Shown: piece after piece, positions 26,203-35,483 of the stretch
Position numbering within the stretch: the stretch's first letter is position 1
How the letters are laid out: each line of letters opens with the position of its first letter
Translations under genes and position numbers: made by a program
NCBI GenBank assembly: GCA_964420065.1
Contig: CAYQQK010000005.1
Location: forward strand, 46,435-110,434
DNA length: 64,000 bases
DNA from: CAYQQK01 sp964420065
Lineage (GTDB): Bacteria > Bacillota > Dethiobacteria > DTU022
Reading direction: 5' to 3'
The notes under the pieces: generated by a model
The model's input: the letters and a program-made list of their open reading frames with translations, nothing else
Told to the model about the DNA's origin: nothing
Databases searched by the model: none

Positions 26203-26761
26203 GTACGCTCATGCCCTGGTGGCTTATGCCTACGGCGATCCCACCGCAAAGCGGCAGGGGCGCCTCACATTGAACCCCTTAAAACACCTGGATCCGATTG
26301 GCACCCTGATGCTCCTGGTTGCCGGTATCGGTTGGGCCCGTCCGGTTCCAATCAACCCGCACCGTTTCCGCGACCGCCGCAGCGGCATGCTGGCGGTTTC
26401 GCTGGCCGGCCCGGTTGCCAACTTTATTATCGCTTTCATTACCATTGTCTTACTGGTCTTCCTGATGCGCTTCCGTTTGTCCTTGCCGGCGATCGGGGTG
26501 CTGGAAATGATTGCTGTGATCAATATTGTTCTCGGGGTTTTTAACCTGGTTCCCATTCCTCCTTTGGACGGTTCGAAAGTTTTGGCCGCGGTCGCCCCTC
26601 CCACGGTACTCAACGTCTACCGCCAGGTCGAAACGTACGCCCCGATTTTGCTCCTGCTTCTGATCATTACCGGAGCTTTTGGCAGGATAATCTGGCCGGT
26701 TACCGAAGCGATCTACACACTAATGTTTGAAATGATCGTCCTCATTCCCGGTTTAATCTAA
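26135..26761 (+). CDS. site-2 protease family (M50) membrane metalloprotease
   Basis: 208 residues, about five membrane helices. The zinc motif H-E-x-x-H is in AITVHEYAHALVAYAYGDPT, and the second motif NLVPIPPLDGSKVL supplies the third ligand. GWARPVPINPHRFRD is typical of the short FtsH-independent YwhC-type group. GTG 26135 with AAAAGGAGG upstream is chosen, giving a 68-base overlap with the previous gene. The trpS-scpAB neighbourhood is common for this family in Clostridia. Its substrate is unknown. Confidence 0.9.
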   Translation: MDLNLYQMGLRIPALLIAITVHEYAHALVAYAYGDPTAKRQGRLTLNPLKHLDPIGTLMLLVAGIGWARPVPINPHRFRDRRSGMLAVSLAGPVANFIIAFITIVLLVFLMRFRLSLPAIGVLEMIAVINIVLGVFNLVPIPPLDGSKVLAAVAPPTVLNVYRQVETYAPILLLLLIITGAFGRIIWPVTEAIYTLMFEMIVLIPGLI

Positions 26762-26779
26762 CGCGAGGTGAAAATACTG

Positions 26780-27763
26780 ATGCTTCAAAAACCGGTTATT
26801 CTCAGCGGCATGCGGCCCAGCGGCCGGCTGCATTTTGGCAATTATGTCGGCGCCCTCAAGAACTGGATTCGCCTCCAGGATGATTACCATTGTTACTATT
26901 GCATCGCCGACTGGCATGCTTTGACGACGGATTACAATGAATCCGAAAAATTACAGGAAAATATACGTGAAATGCTGCTCGACTGGCTCAGCGCCGGTTT
27001 GGACCCCGCCCGCGTTGTTATATTTCGTCAATCGGCCATCCTTGAGCAGGCCGAACTGTTCCTTCTGCTGGCCATGATTACCCCGATTGCCTGGCTGGAA
27101 CGCTGCCCGACTTTCAAGGAACAATTACGGCAACTTGAGGGAAAAGAGATTAACACCTACGGTTTCCTGGGCTACCCCCTGCTCCAGGCTGCCGATATTC
27201 TGGCCTACCGGGCCGATGCCGTCCCGGTGGGGGAAGATCAAAGCCCCCATATTGAAATTGCCCGGGAGGTAGCGCGCCGTTTTAATTATCTCTATTCCCC
27301 GGTTTTTGCGGAACCGCAGGCCCTTTTTAGCGAAACCACCCTGGTTCCCGGCCTGGACGGACGCAAAATGAGCAAAAGTTACGGCAATTATATCGCCCTT
27401 TCAACTGAACCGGACCGGCTCAAACAAAGTGTGCACACGATGGTTACCGATCCGGCACGGGTCCGCCGGAAAGACCCCGGCCATCCCGAGGTGTGTACTG
27501 TTTTTGCCTTTCATCGTATTTTTAACCCCGGTGATCTGACGGAAATTGAGGCGGAATGCCGCCAGGCGGGAATCGGCTGTGTGCGGTGCAAAGAGCGACT
27601 GACTGCCTGCCTGGTGGAACATTTTGCTCCTTTCTTCGCTCGCCGGCAGGAGCTTTTACGCCACCCGGGGCGCCTGGACGAGATTCTTGAAGACGGCAAC
27701 AACCGGGCGCGCCAAACCGCCCGGGCAACTCTGGAAAAAGTACGGGAAGGTATGGGTTTGTAA
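26780..27763 (+). CDS. trpS: tryptophanyl-tRNA synthetase
   Basis: 327 residues, class I aminoacyl-tRNA synthetase. SGMRPSGRLHFGNYVGALKN carries the HIGH-type motif (HFGN) and GLDGRKMSKSYGN the KMSKS loop. The start is ATG 26780, eight bases after GCGAGGTG; the upstream GTG 26768 lies within that site. No T-box leader is seen, consistent with its position inside an operon. Confidence 0.96.
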   Translation: MLQKPVILSGMRPSGRLHFGNYVGALKNWIRLQDDYHCYYCIADWHALTTDYNESEKLQENIREMLLDWLSAGLDPARVVIFRQSAILEQAELFLLLAMITPIAWLERCPTFKEQLRQLEGKEINTYGFLGYPLLQAADILAYRADAVPVGEDQSPHIEIAREVARRFNYLYSPVFAEPQALFSETTLVPGLDGRKMSKSYGNYIALSTEPDRLKQSVHTMVTDPARVRRKDPGHPEVCTVFAFHRIFNPGDLTEIEAECRQAGIGCVRCKERLTACLVEHFAPFFARRQELLRHPGRLDEILEDGNNRARQTARATLEKVREGMGL

Positions 27764-27804
27764 CTATCCGGGGCATGAAGGGTGAAGAAAGGAACGAGCG
27801 ATCC

Positions 27805-28581
27805 ATGTGGGGCAGGAACCAACCCACGGTCCATCTACCGGCATTTGAGGGCCCCTTTGATTTGCTTTACCACCTGGTCCAAAAGGCGGAGGTGGAAATA
27901 TGGACAGTCTCCATCACCGAAATCACGGGGCAGTACCTGGCCTATCTCCGGACCATGAAAGATCTGAACCTGGAAGCAGCCAGTGATTTTCTGGTCATGG
28001 CGGCGACATTACTACGCTTGAAATCAAGGCTGCTCCTGCCGCGCCCTCCCCACAATACCGGGACGGATCCGGAGGAAAGCGATCTATACGACATCAATTC
28101 ACCGGAGGAACTGTTTCAGCGTCTGCATGAATACCGCGCTTTTAAAAAAGCGGCTGCATTTTTGGGAGAACGGGAACGGGAGCAACAGAAAGTATACCTG
28201 CGTGCAACCGGCGGTCCCAAAACAATACCGGCCGGCGAGCCCCGGCCCTTCGGTACCGCCCGTGCCGGTGCCGAAGGGTTGCATGCCGTCGCGATGCGCC
28301 TTTTAGAAAGCGCTGCCGCGCGATCCGCCGGCTTGAACTATTCTCCGGCAAAGGATCAGGCGCTACCTGAGCGGATGCTCCAGGTCTTGAATTGCCTTGC
28401 AGAACAACGGGGGGCTTTATCCCTAAGAGCACTGTGCCGCGGGCGCGGCCTTTGGGAAGGAATGCTGACCCTGCTGGCCCTGCTGGAGTTGGCCCGCCAG
28501 AGGCGGGTCTACCTTTACCAGAAAAAACCCTTCGACGTAATCCTGGCAGCACGGCGCGGGGAGGAAGGAAGTGGAATATGA
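27805..28581 (+). CDS. scpA: segregation and condensation protein A
   Basis: 258 residues from ATG 27805; ATG 27775 is an alternative with no ribosome-binding site. The kleisin N terminus (LPAFEGPFDLLYHLVQKAEVEIW) and the C-terminal winged-helix segment are present. ScpA bridges SMC heads together with ScpB for chromosome organisation. It overlaps scpB in ATGA. Confidence 0.94.
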   Translation: MWGRNQPTVHLPAFEGPFDLLYHLVQKAEVEIWTVSITEITGQYLAYLRTMKDLNLEAASDFLVMAATLLRLKSRLLLPRPPHNTGTDPEESDLYDINSPEELFQRLHEYRAFKKAAAFLGEREREQQKVYLRATGGPKTIPAGEPRPFGTARAGAEGLHAVAMRLLESAAARSAGLNYSPAKDQALPERMLQVLNCLAEQRGALSLRALCRGRGLWEGMLTLLALLELARQRRVYLYQKKPFDVILAARRGEEGSGI

Positions 28582-29102
28582 TCGATCAGCCTACGGCGAA
28601 ACAGATCATTGAAGCAATCCTGTTTTTGCTTGAAGAACCGGTACGAGTCGAGAAGATATGTGATGCGTTGTCCCTGACACCAAAAAAAGCAACGAGTCTT
28701 TTGCATGAACTGCAGCAAGATCTGGCCTCTGAAGGGCGGGGTCTGCGCCTGTTTGAAGTAGCCGGGGGTTATCGCCTCGGTACAGCCCCAACGCTTTCCT
28801 CACACCTGGAGAAATATTTTGCCGGGGAAGAAAGCAGCAACCTTTCCAATGCCGCCCTGGAAACGCTGGCTATCATCGCCTACAAGCAACCGGTGACTCG
28901 TCTTGAAATTGAATCGCTGCGCGGGGTCAAATGCGAACATATCCTCGATACTCTCCTGAAGCGAAAACTGATCCGGATCACCGGACGGGGTGAAAGCGCC
29001 GGGAAGCCCTTGCTTTACGGCACCACCACCGATTTTTTGCATTATTTTGGCTTGAAAAGCGTTACCGATCTGCCGCCCCTGGAAGAACCCGGCACCCTTT
29101 AA
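28578..29102 (+). CDS. scpB: segregation and condensation protein B
   Basis: 174 residues, two winged-helix domains (IIEAILFLLEEPVRVEKI; ALETLAIIAYKQPVTRLEIE, the family signature). Partner of ScpA and SMC. The start ATG 28578 overlaps the scpA stop with GAGGAAGGAAG upstream. In Bacillus scpB is likewise followed within a few genes by dacB-spmA-spmB. Confidence 0.95.
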   Translation: MIDQPTAKQIIEAILFLLEEPVRVEKICDALSLTPKKATSLLHELQQDLASEGRGLRLFEVAGGYRLGTAPTLSSHLEKYFAGEESSNLSNAALETLAIIAYKQPVTRLEIESLRGVKCEHILDTLLKRKLIRITGRGESAGKPLLYGTTTDFLHYFGLKSVTDLPPLEEPGTL

Positions 29103-29229
29103 AACCACCGTTTTTTTTACCCTCAAATGCCGCCGCCTGTCCCCAGCACTTTACGGCTACTTTAAAAATCAATGGATCAGGGCAATATAAAGTAACGAAG
29201 ACAATATTTACCGGAAGGGAGACCCGGTT

Positions 29230-29772
29230 TTGACCTGGTCCCATGTACTAATCGGAGCGTTATTGTTGTTGCTTCTCGGGTTCCTGTTCATCCCGGTGCG
29301 CATATTTGCCCTTTACTTAAGAGAAAATAATAACGTTCAATTTACCGCCACCATCAAGGCCGGTCCCTGGGCGTTTCGCCTCAGGGAGGGACCGGATCCG
29401 GGCCGAAGCCCGATCAGGCCACGGGGGAAAGGATTGCTCCTGTTCCGGAATCCGGATCGGTTTCGTTCCCTGATGTGGCAGATTCACTGGACCCGTTTTG
29501 TGTTGGAATTGTCTTTCGGCACGGGAGATCCGGCCCTGAACGGAATTTTGGCCGGAATGGGTTGGGGAGCGGGTAGTTTTCTGCTGGCCCGGGTAAAACG
29601 GTTTCTACGCTGCAAGACAACCCCAAAGCTCACCATTATCCCCGTGTTTACCCGACAATATTTTCGGGTACGGTGGGAGGGGGAATTTTCCCTGCCGCTG
29701 CTCGGGTGGCTACGATTGATGCTGGCAATGATCAAAGCGGAGGTGCTTACCGTTGGAAAACCACCCCATTGA
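29230..29772 (+). CDS. DUF2953 domain membrane-associated protein
   Basis: 180 residues, TTG start after GGAAGGGAG. One N-terminal membrane helix (VLIGALLLLLLGFLFIPVRI) and a basic soluble domain ending in FRVRWEGEFSLPLLGWLRLM. DUF2953 proteins regularly sit directly before gerW/ytfJ in spore formers, as here (20-base overlap). Function unknown. Confidence 0.85.
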   Translation: MTWSHVLIGALLLLLLGFLFIPVRIFALYLRENNNVQFTATIKAGPWAFRLREGPDPGRSPIRPRGKGLLLFRNPDRFRSLMWQIHWTRFVLELSFGTGDPALNGILAGMGWGAGSFLLARVKRFLRCKTTPKLTIIPVFTRQYFRVRWEGEFSLPLLGWLRLMLAMIKAEVLTVGKPPH

Positions 29773-30178
29773 AAGCTTGATGAAAACCGCCATGGAAAAC
29801 ATCAAAGAAATGGTCGATGTAAACAAAATTGTCGGCGATGCCGTTGAAACCCCGGACGGCAATGTGATCATTCCGGTCTCCAGAGTTACTTTTGGTTTTG
29901 CTGCCGGGGGAACCGAATTTGAGAACCTGGACAGCGAAGCAGGCGCCATGAAGGAGCGCTTGGCGGAAATGCCCTTCGGGGGGGGTAGCGGGGGCGGGGT
30001 TTCCGTCCAACCGGTGGCTTTTCTGGTTGTCGGCCAGGGCCAGGTTCGCCTGCTGCCGGTGGACCACCGGGCCATGTTTGATCGGTTATTTGATCTGGCG
30101 CCGCAGTTAATTAACCAGGTGCAGGAAATGTTTCAGCATTCCGGCAAAGACCGGTCGGGTGGGCGGGAACCGCGTTAG
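29753..30178 (+). CDS. gerW: GerW family sporulation protein (YtfJ)
   Basis: 141 residues. IESLMKTAMENIKEMVDVNK and GNVIIPVSRVTFGFAAGG are diagnostic of the YtfJ/GerW family, with a Gly-rich stretch (GGGSGGGVSVQPVAFLVV) in the middle. GerW is a forespore protein needed for normal germination in Bacillus. The TTG start lies eight bases after GGAGGTG within the DUF2953 gene. Confidence 0.93.
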   Translation: MENHPIESLMKTAMENIKEMVDVNKIVGDAVETPDGNVIIPVSRVTFGFAAGGTEFENLDSEAGAMKERLAEMPFGGGSGGGVSVQPVAFLVVGQGQVRLLPVDHRAMFDRLFDLAPQLINQVQEMFQHSGKDRSGGREPR

Positions 30179-30264
30179 ACAACACAGTTGAAATCATAAA
30201 ACCCTCCCTCCTGGAATATTGATGATTATGTTTGGATCAAACCCGGAGTGGAGGGGAGGCCCGA

Positions 30265-31416
30265 ATGCCCTGGCGGCTGGTCTGGCCGCTGCTGACGATT
30301 CTATTTCTGGCGGCTCTCAAATCCGGATTCGCCGGGGCCGAAGAGGTAACGGATCAGCGCCCGCCCGAACTCAGTGCCGCTGCATTTGTGCTAATGGACC
30401 GGGAGAGTCGCCGTGTGTTACGGCAAGGAAACCCGCACTGCAAGCGGCCCATGGCCAGCGTGACCAAGATCATGACCGCCATCGTGGCGTTGGAATACGG
30501 GGATGAAGAAAAGTTGGTCCGGATAAGCGCCAGCGCAGTCGGCACCGGCGGTTCTTCAATTTGGCTCGAGGAGGGGGAGGAAAAGACAGGGACAGAACTT
30601 CTGTATGGCCTGATTTTGCGCTCCGGTAACGATGCGGCAACGGCCATCGCCGAAAGCATTGCCGGATCGGTCGAATCCTTTGCTGCCTTGATGAACTTAC
30701 AAGCCCGTCGTCTCGGGGCTGTCAATACCCATTTTTGCAATCCGCATGGCTTGCACCATGCCCAGCATTACAGCACTGCCTATGATCTGGCCCTCATTGC
30801 CTGTTACGCTCTGGATAATCCCCGCTTTCGCGAAATCACATCAACGCCTGAATATTCCATCTCCTGGCCGGGGAAACCCTGGGACCGCCTCCTGGTCAAT
30901 CAAAACAGGCTCCTTGAACTGTATGCGGGTGGCGATGGCATCAAAACCGGATGGACCGACCAGGCCGGTCGTTGTTTTGCCGGATCGGCCACCCGGGAAG
31001 GATGGCAACTGGTAGCGGTGGTTTTGGATGCCCCCCAAATGTGGGAGGACGCCATGGCGTTGCTGGACCACGGGTATACGGCCTTCCGAAGGGAGAAATT
31101 GGCCGCCGCCGGGGATCCCCGGGGTATGCTTCCGGTTTTGAAGGGTTCATCGGCGCAGGTGGAGGTCTGCCTGAAAGAAGATTATTACTATCCTCTTCTG
31201 CCGGAGGAAAGGCAAATAGTTCACTTTGAAGCCGTCCTGCTTCCATCGTTAACGGCGCCGGTTCTGGCCGCCAGCCCTGCCGGATGGGTTGAGTTTTACC
31301 TGGGGGAAGAGCCGATCGGCCGGGTCCGCCTGGTCACCGGTGCGGCCGTGCCCCGACTCTCCTACCGGCAACATTTTATCCGGCTGGGGCGGGCCTTGCT
31401 TTGCAGTATTGCCTGA
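30265..31416 (+). CDS. dacB: D-alanyl-D-alanine carboxypeptidase (DacB-type)
   Basis: 383 residues from ATG 30265, preceded by GGAGGGGAGG. Signal peptide 1-25. Penicillin-binding motifs are S65-x-x-K68 (SVTK), S120-G-N122 and K227-T-G229. It sits immediately before spmA-spmB, the arrangement of the Bacillus dacB operon that sets spore cortex cross-linking. It is a second carypeptidase in the window besides DacF, with SGN in place of SAN at the second motif. Confidence 0.93.
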   Translation: MPWRLVWPLLTILFLAALKSGFAGAEEVTDQRPPELSAAAFVLMDRESRRVLRQGNPHCKRPMASVTKIMTAIVALEYGDEEKLVRISASAVGTGGSSIWLEEGEEKTGTELLYGLILRSGNDAATAIAESIAGSVESFAALMNLQARRLGAVNTHFCNPHGLHHAQHYSTAYDLALIACYALDNPRFREITSTPEYSISWPGKPWDRLLVNQNRLLELYAGGDGIKTGWTDQAGRCFAGSATREGWQLVAVVLDAPQMWEDAMALLDHGYTAFRREKLAAAGDPRGMLPVLKGSSAQVEVCLKEDYYYPLLPEERQIVHFEAVLLPSLTAPVLAASPAGWVEFYLGEEPIGRVRLVTGAAVPRLSYRQHFIRLGRALLCSIA

Positions 31417-31434
31417 AAGGGAGGAAGCAAAAAT

Positions 31435-32016
31435 ATGGTCGGCTATCTCTGGGCCGGCTTCGTCTGTACCGGTATTTTGGTGGCCGGTCTTACCGGTAAT
31501 ATTTCCATTGTTACCCCGAGCATTTTTTCTGCAGCGGAACAGGCGGTGGCAGTGGCCATCGGCCTGATCAGCGTTATGACCTTTTGGTTGGGAATAATGA
31601 AAATCATTGAACGATCCGGATTGATCGATCTGGTCAAACGAATTCTACGCCCGCTGGTTTACTTTCTTTTTCCACTGTTACCCCGCAATCACCCATCCAT
31701 GAACAGTATTTTGATGAACATGAGCGCCAACCTGCTCGGGATGGGTAATGCAGCCACCCCCTTCGGTATCAGGGCCATGGAACAACTGCAGCAATTGAAT
31801 GCCTATCGCCATGTGGCTTCCGATGAAATGTGTACTTTTCTGGCATTAAACACGTCCAGCCTGACCTTGCTGCCCACGACTGTGATTGCCTTGCGAGCCG
31901 CAACCGGTTCGTTGAATCCCACCGAGATCGTCGGCACCACTATCGTGGCCACTTTTTGCTCCACCGTTACGGCCGTGGCGGCCGATCGGATCTTGCGGCG
32001 CTTCTGGAGACAGTAA
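31435..32016 (+). CDS. spmA: spore maturation protein A
   Basis: 193 residues, nucleoside-recognition (gate) domain membrane protein. SIFSAAEQAVAVAIGLISVM, FPLLPRNHPSMNSILMNMSA and NLLGMGNAATPFGIRAME are conserved features. SpmA and SpmB are needed for spore core dehydration. ATG after GGGAGGAAG; three bases separate it from spmB. Confidence 0.95.
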   Translation: MVGYLWAGFVCTGILVAGLTGNISIVTPSIFSAAEQAVAVAIGLISVMTFWLGIMKIIERSGLIDLVKRILRPLVYFLFPLLPRNHPSMNSILMNMSANLLGMGNAATPFGIRAMEQLQQLNAYRHVASDEMCTFLALNTSSLTLLPTTVIALRAATGSLNPTEIVGTTIVATFCSTVTAVAADRILRRFWRQ

Positions 32017-32019
32017 ACC

Positions 32020-32556
32020 ATGCTCATTGTTTTGGTCAACTTCTTTTCAGTCTGGGTTATCCCGGCTTTCATTGCGATGGTGGTCCTTTTTGCCCTGACC
32101 CGCCGGGTAAACGTTTTTGATGCTTTTGTCGAAGGGGCGAAGGAAGGTTTCGGTATGGCCGTGCGTCTGATTCCTTTCCTGGTCGGAATGCTGGTAGCGA
32201 TCGGCTTGTTCCGTGATTCCGGGGCAATGGACCTTTTGGTAAATATTCTGGCTCCGCTTCTTTCGCGGATCCGGGTCCCCCCGGAGATTGTCCCCCTGGC
32301 GATCATGCGACCCATTTCCGGCAGCAGCGCTCTGGCGATGACAACGGAGATCTTGCAGACGAGCGGGCCCGACTCGCTTCTGGGCCGGATTGCTTCGACC
32401 ATGCAGGGGAGCACCGATACCACCCTTTATATCATTACCGTTTATTTCGGTGCAGTCGGAATTCGCCAGGTCCGTCACGCCCTGGCTGCGGGTTTGCTGG
32501 CGGATTTATGCGGTTTTATCGCGGCGGTAGTTATCTGCCGCCTTGTTTTCGGGTAA
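32020..32556 (+). CDS. spmB: spore maturation protein B
   Basis: 178 residues, the partner nucleoside-recognition domain protein. FDAFVEGAKEGFGMAVRLIP, RPISGSSALAMTTEIL and STDTTLYIITVYFGAVGIR are typical. It ends 24 bases from the convergent rluB stop; in Bacillus rluB follows in the same direction, so the orientation differs here. Confidence 0.95.
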   Translation: MLIVLVNFFSVWVIPAFIAMVVLFALTRRVNVFDAFVEGAKEGFGMAVRLIPFLVGMLVAIGLFRDSGAMDLLVNILAPLLSRIRVPPEIVPLAIMRPISGSSALAMTTEILQTSGPDSLLGRIASTMQGSTDTTLYIITVYFGAVGIRQVRHALAAGLLADLCGFIAAVVICRLVFG

Positions 32557-32580
32557 CCCGGGCCGGGATCAGGTGTGCGA

Positions 32581-33336
32581 TTATGCTTCCGGGCCGGAAA
32601 CAATGGAGGGTGCATCTGCAAGTCCAACCAGGTGGTACAGCGCTTCAACTTCGGCTGCGGTCAAAAAACGGTACTGTCCCGGCGTCAAACCGGCCCCATC
32701 CAAAAAGGCGAAACGAGTGCGGCGCAGATGAAGCAGCCGATGGCCCACGGCGGCACACATTAACTTTACTTGCCGCTTACGGCCTTCCCGTAAAACCAGC
32801 TCGAGGCAAGCGTTACCGTCCCGTGCTTCCACCAGGCGTACCTGTGCCGGCGCGGTGGGTCGCCCCTCGATCGCCACCCCCCCGCCGGCCAGGCGGAACA
32901 GGGTTTTTTGGCTCGGCACCCCTTTGACCAGGGCCCGGTACGTTTTCGGGATGCCAAAACGAGGATGAGTCAAACGATAAGCCAGTTCTCCATCGTCGGT
33001 CAGAAGCAAGAGCCCTTCGGTGTCGGCATCAAGGCGGCCGGCCGGGTAGACCCTGGCTACCGGTGAGGGTAAAAGATCCAGAACCGTTTTCCGGCCATGG
33101 GTATCCTTGATGGTAGAGAGATATGCGGCGGGTTTATCCAGGAGCAGGTAGGTATATGATGTCACCGGGGTAATGCGTTTCCCATTGACCCGGATCACAT
33201 CCCCGGTCCGGACGAAATACTGGGGTAGTAAAACCGGTTCACCGTTGACCTGAACTCGCCCGCTTTTGATGATGGATTCAGACCGTCGTCGTGAAGCAAC
33301 CCCGGCTTGGGCCAAAAATTTGACCAGTCTCATCAA
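32581..33336 (-). CDS. rluB: pseudouridine synthase RluB (RsuA/RluB/E/F family)
   Basis: 251 residues. An S4 domain (RLVKFLAQAGVASRRRSESI) is followed by the catalytic domain with the nucleophile Asp in YPAGRLDADTEGLLLLTDDG. RluB modifies 23S rRNA helix 89. It is on the minus strand, convergent with spmB, and forms the only minus-strand gene between 8.7 and 48.7 kb. Confidence 0.93.
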   Translation of the reverse strand: MMRLVKFLAQAGVASRRRSESIIKSGRVQVNGEPVLLPQYFVRTGDVIRVNGKRITPVTSYTYLLLDKPAAYLSTIKDTHGRKTVLDLLPSPVARVYPAGRLDADTEGLLLLTDDGELAYRLTHPRFGIPKTYRALVKGVPSQKTLFRLAGGGVAIEGRPTAPAQVRLVEARDGNACLELVLREGRKRQVKLMCAAVGHRLLHLRRTRFAFLDGAGLTPGQYRFLTAAEVEALYHLVGLADAPSIVSGPEA

Positions 33337-33499
33337 AAGTCACCTGTTTCCAACCATTATCATTACCCACGCTTAATCATATCATGGGAGGATAGCCGTA
33401 AAGAAAGGGAGATCCTTTTTTGCAGGGTTTTGTCACTAATTGGCGAATTATAAAGGACCGGGTTGCACGGATGGAAGATGGAGGAGTTGTTTAAACTAA

Positions 33500-34033
33500 A
33501 TGTTGGGCCGAAGCAGCAGGCGATCTACCGGTGAAGAGGAGCACTGCGTGTTGACGACACAGCCTGGGACATGTTATCCCGAAGAGAATGAACCAGCAGT
33601 GACAGAGATCCGGTTCTCTTCCAAAATTCAGGCCAGGGTGCGTTTTGATTACCGCGGTACGCCTCACCCGGCCCGGTTTTTCTTCGGGGGAAGGGGCAGC
33701 CGGGAGGTGGCCGAGAACTTGCGCGAACAACAGGCTACCTTGTGGCGCAACGTACCCCTGCAGGGGGTGCAGGTGGATGATATAGTCTTCCTGGATATGT
33801 ACAGCGTCCATGAAAAATCCGGTGAAGGCGAAATAACCTATGCTCCGTTGGAAGTACTTATTGCTGTGGATTCGCTGGAAGATTGTCTTCGCTTTGTTTG
33901 CAAGGCTGAATTTCGCCGGCTGCAGGTTATCCATCCGTCGGCTGTTTCCTTGAACGGTCACGAAGTGGAGCGTCTTTTATATCGTTGCCATGAGATGGTG
34001 AGGCGGAAACTGCGCGAACAGGAAGAGCGATAA
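33500..34033 (+). CDS. hypothetical protein
   Basis: 177 residues from ATG 33500; GTG 33548, with AAGAGGAG six bases upstream, would give 161 and may be the true start. Soluble, mixed alpha/beta (RARVRFDYRGTPHPARFFFG, VDDIVFLDMYSVHEKSG), ending in a charged helix (CHEMVRRKLREQEER). Not recognised. It starts the aroH-cmk-plsC run. Confidence 0.65.
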   Translation: MLGRSSRRSTGEEEHCVLTTQPGTCYPEENEPAVTEIRFSSKIQARVRFDYRGTPHPARFFFGGRGSREVAENLREQQATLWRNVPLQGVQVDDIVFLDMYSVHEKSGEGEITYAPLEVLIAVDSLEDCLRFVCKAEFRRLQVIHPSAVSLNGHEVERLLYRCHEMVRRKLREQEER

Positions 34034-34043
34034 TAACGAAAAG

Positions 34044-34256
34044 GTGTTTTTTGTGAGTCGGTTCCGGCGCCGGTACAGCCTTTTTGCGGCCAGGATAGAG
34101 CGCGTTCTTTTTACTTTGGTCGTGTTTTTGTTGCTACTGCTCTGCTTAAGCCAGGCTGCCCTGGGTAGTGCCGAGCTTCGTCGCCGCCTGTGCCCGGTTG
34201 AAATGCTGGAAGGGATCCCCTACCGGCTTCCGGGGGAGGAAATACAGCAACAGTGA
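34044..34256 (+). CDS. small membrane protein before aroH
   Basis: 70 residues. An Arg-rich N terminus (SRFRRRYSLFAARIE) and one long hydrophobic helix (VLFTLVVFLLLLLCLSQAAL, about 21-41). GTG 34044 or GTG 34053 could start it. It ends 48 bases before aroH. Function unknown; length and context suggest a real gene, but evidence is limited. Confidence 0.55.
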   Translation: MFFVSRFRRRYSLFAARIERVLFTLVVFLLLLLCLSQAALGSAELRRRLCPVEMLEGIPYRLPGEEIQQQ

Positions 34257-34303
34257 CATTTGTAATTGAAGAAATTGCATACCGGCCGGGGGGGGTGGTA
34301 CTA

Positions 34304-34666
34304 ATGGCGTTGCGCGGTATCCGCGGTGCGACCACAGTAAACCGGAATCGGGAAGAAGACATTCTGGATGCAACCCGTGAGCTCCTCGAAAACATGGTTA
34401 CAGCCAATGCAATCATTCCGGAGGCGGTAGCCGCCGTTTTATTTTCTGCTACGCCGGACCTTAACCAGACTTTTCCCGCCCGGGCGGCGCGGTTGATGGG
34501 CTGGCATGCAGTACCGCTTTTTGGAATGCAGGAACTGGCGGTGTCCGGTGCTCCGCCCCGTTGCATCAGGGTGTTGGTCCTGGTGAACACGGGTCAGGAA
34601 CAGAAAGACATAAAACATGTTTATTTACGGGAAAGTCGTTCACTGCGTGAAGATTTGGCATTGTAA
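34304..34666 (+). CDS. aroH: chorismate mutase, AroH type
   Basis: 120 residues, exactly the AroH size. LRGIRGATTVNRNREEDI is the conserved N terminus, with SATPDLNQTFPARAAR and VPLFGMQELAV following. It converts chorismate to prephenate for Phe and Tyr synthesis. ATG 34304 after a G-run is chosen; an upstream in-frame start at 34253 would add an unconserved extension. Confidence 0.93.
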   Translation: MALRGIRGATTVNRNREEDILDATRELLENMVTANAIIPEAVAAVLFSATPDLNQTFPARAARLMGWHAVPLFGMQELAVSGAPPRCIRVLVLVNTGQEQKDIKHVYLRESRSLREDLAL

Positions 34667-34754
34667 AGAAATACTCACCGTCAATCAACTGTTTTTTTTA
34701 AAATCCTCCTTAAAAAAAAGGGAATATCATTATTTGTCACGAAGTTCAAAAGGG

Positions 34755-35474
34755 ATGATGTTGGACAAGCAGGATGTAAAGGGTAAATCGTTGAAAATTG
34801 CCATAGATGGACCGGCAGGAGCGGGTAAAAGTACCGTCGCCCGTGAGGTGGCCCGGCAGCTTGGAATTGACTACCTGGATACCGGAGCGATGTACCGGGC
34901 AGTCACGCTAAGTCTGATCCGGAATCGGGTTAACCTGAAAAACCCTGAGAACATTGCCGCCGCACTGCCCAAAATCCGACTGGAAATAAGAACAGGTGAG
35001 AAAAGCGTTATCAGGATCCTTCTCAATGGGGAGGACGTTAGCGAACAGCTTCGGACGGATGCCGTCAACCGCAAGGTTTCGCTAGTATCCGCCATCTCTT
35101 CTGTGCGCAGCCGGATGGTAACACTACAGCAAGAAATTGCTTCCCAATCCCGGGGCATTGTCATGGAAGGACGAGATATTGCTTCTCGGGTTTTGCCCGA
35201 TGCCGCGTACAAGTTTTACCTTGATGCGGATCTGGCCGAACGAGCGCGCCGGCGTCGGGATGAAACATGCATTGCCGGCCGGGAGGTTACGTTGGAGGAA
35301 GTTCTTGCGGAAATGGCAAACCGGGATCGCCTTGATTCCGAGCGCCGGGATTCTCCCCTGGCCATTGCCCCAGACGCGCATGTAATTGATACGACTAACC
35401 TTTCCCTGGAAAAGGTCGTGCAAACGGTTTTGCAGTTGGTACAGGAAACCGGACACGGGACGGGGGAGGGGTAA
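34755..35474 (+). CDS. cmk: cytidylate kinase
   Basis: About 239 residues from ATG 34755 (ATG 34758 or TTG 34791 are possible; 34791 has AAAGGG seven bases upstream). Phosphorylates CMP and dCMP. The P-loop IAIDGPAGAGKSTVAREVA, DTGAMYRAVTL and the CMP-binding EGRDIASRVLPDA are present. Followed closely by plsC, as in many Clostridia. Confidence 0.95.
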   Translation: MMLDKQDVKGKSLKIAIDGPAGAGKSTVAREVARQLGIDYLDTGAMYRAVTLSLIRNRVNLKNPENIAAALPKIRLEIRTGEKSVIRILLNGEDVSEQLRTDAVNRKVSLVSAISSVRSRMVTLQQEIASQSRGIVMEGRDIASRVLPDAAYKFYLDADLAERARRRRDETCIAGREVTLEEVLAEMANRDRLDSERRDSPLAIAPDAHVIDTTNLSLEKVVQTVLQLVQETGHGTGEG

Positions 35475-35483
35475 GAGCTGTTA

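Noticed and set aside
26762..26779. T-box or other leader before trpS
   Set aside because: Only 18 bases separate it from the M50 gene, too short for a riboswitch.
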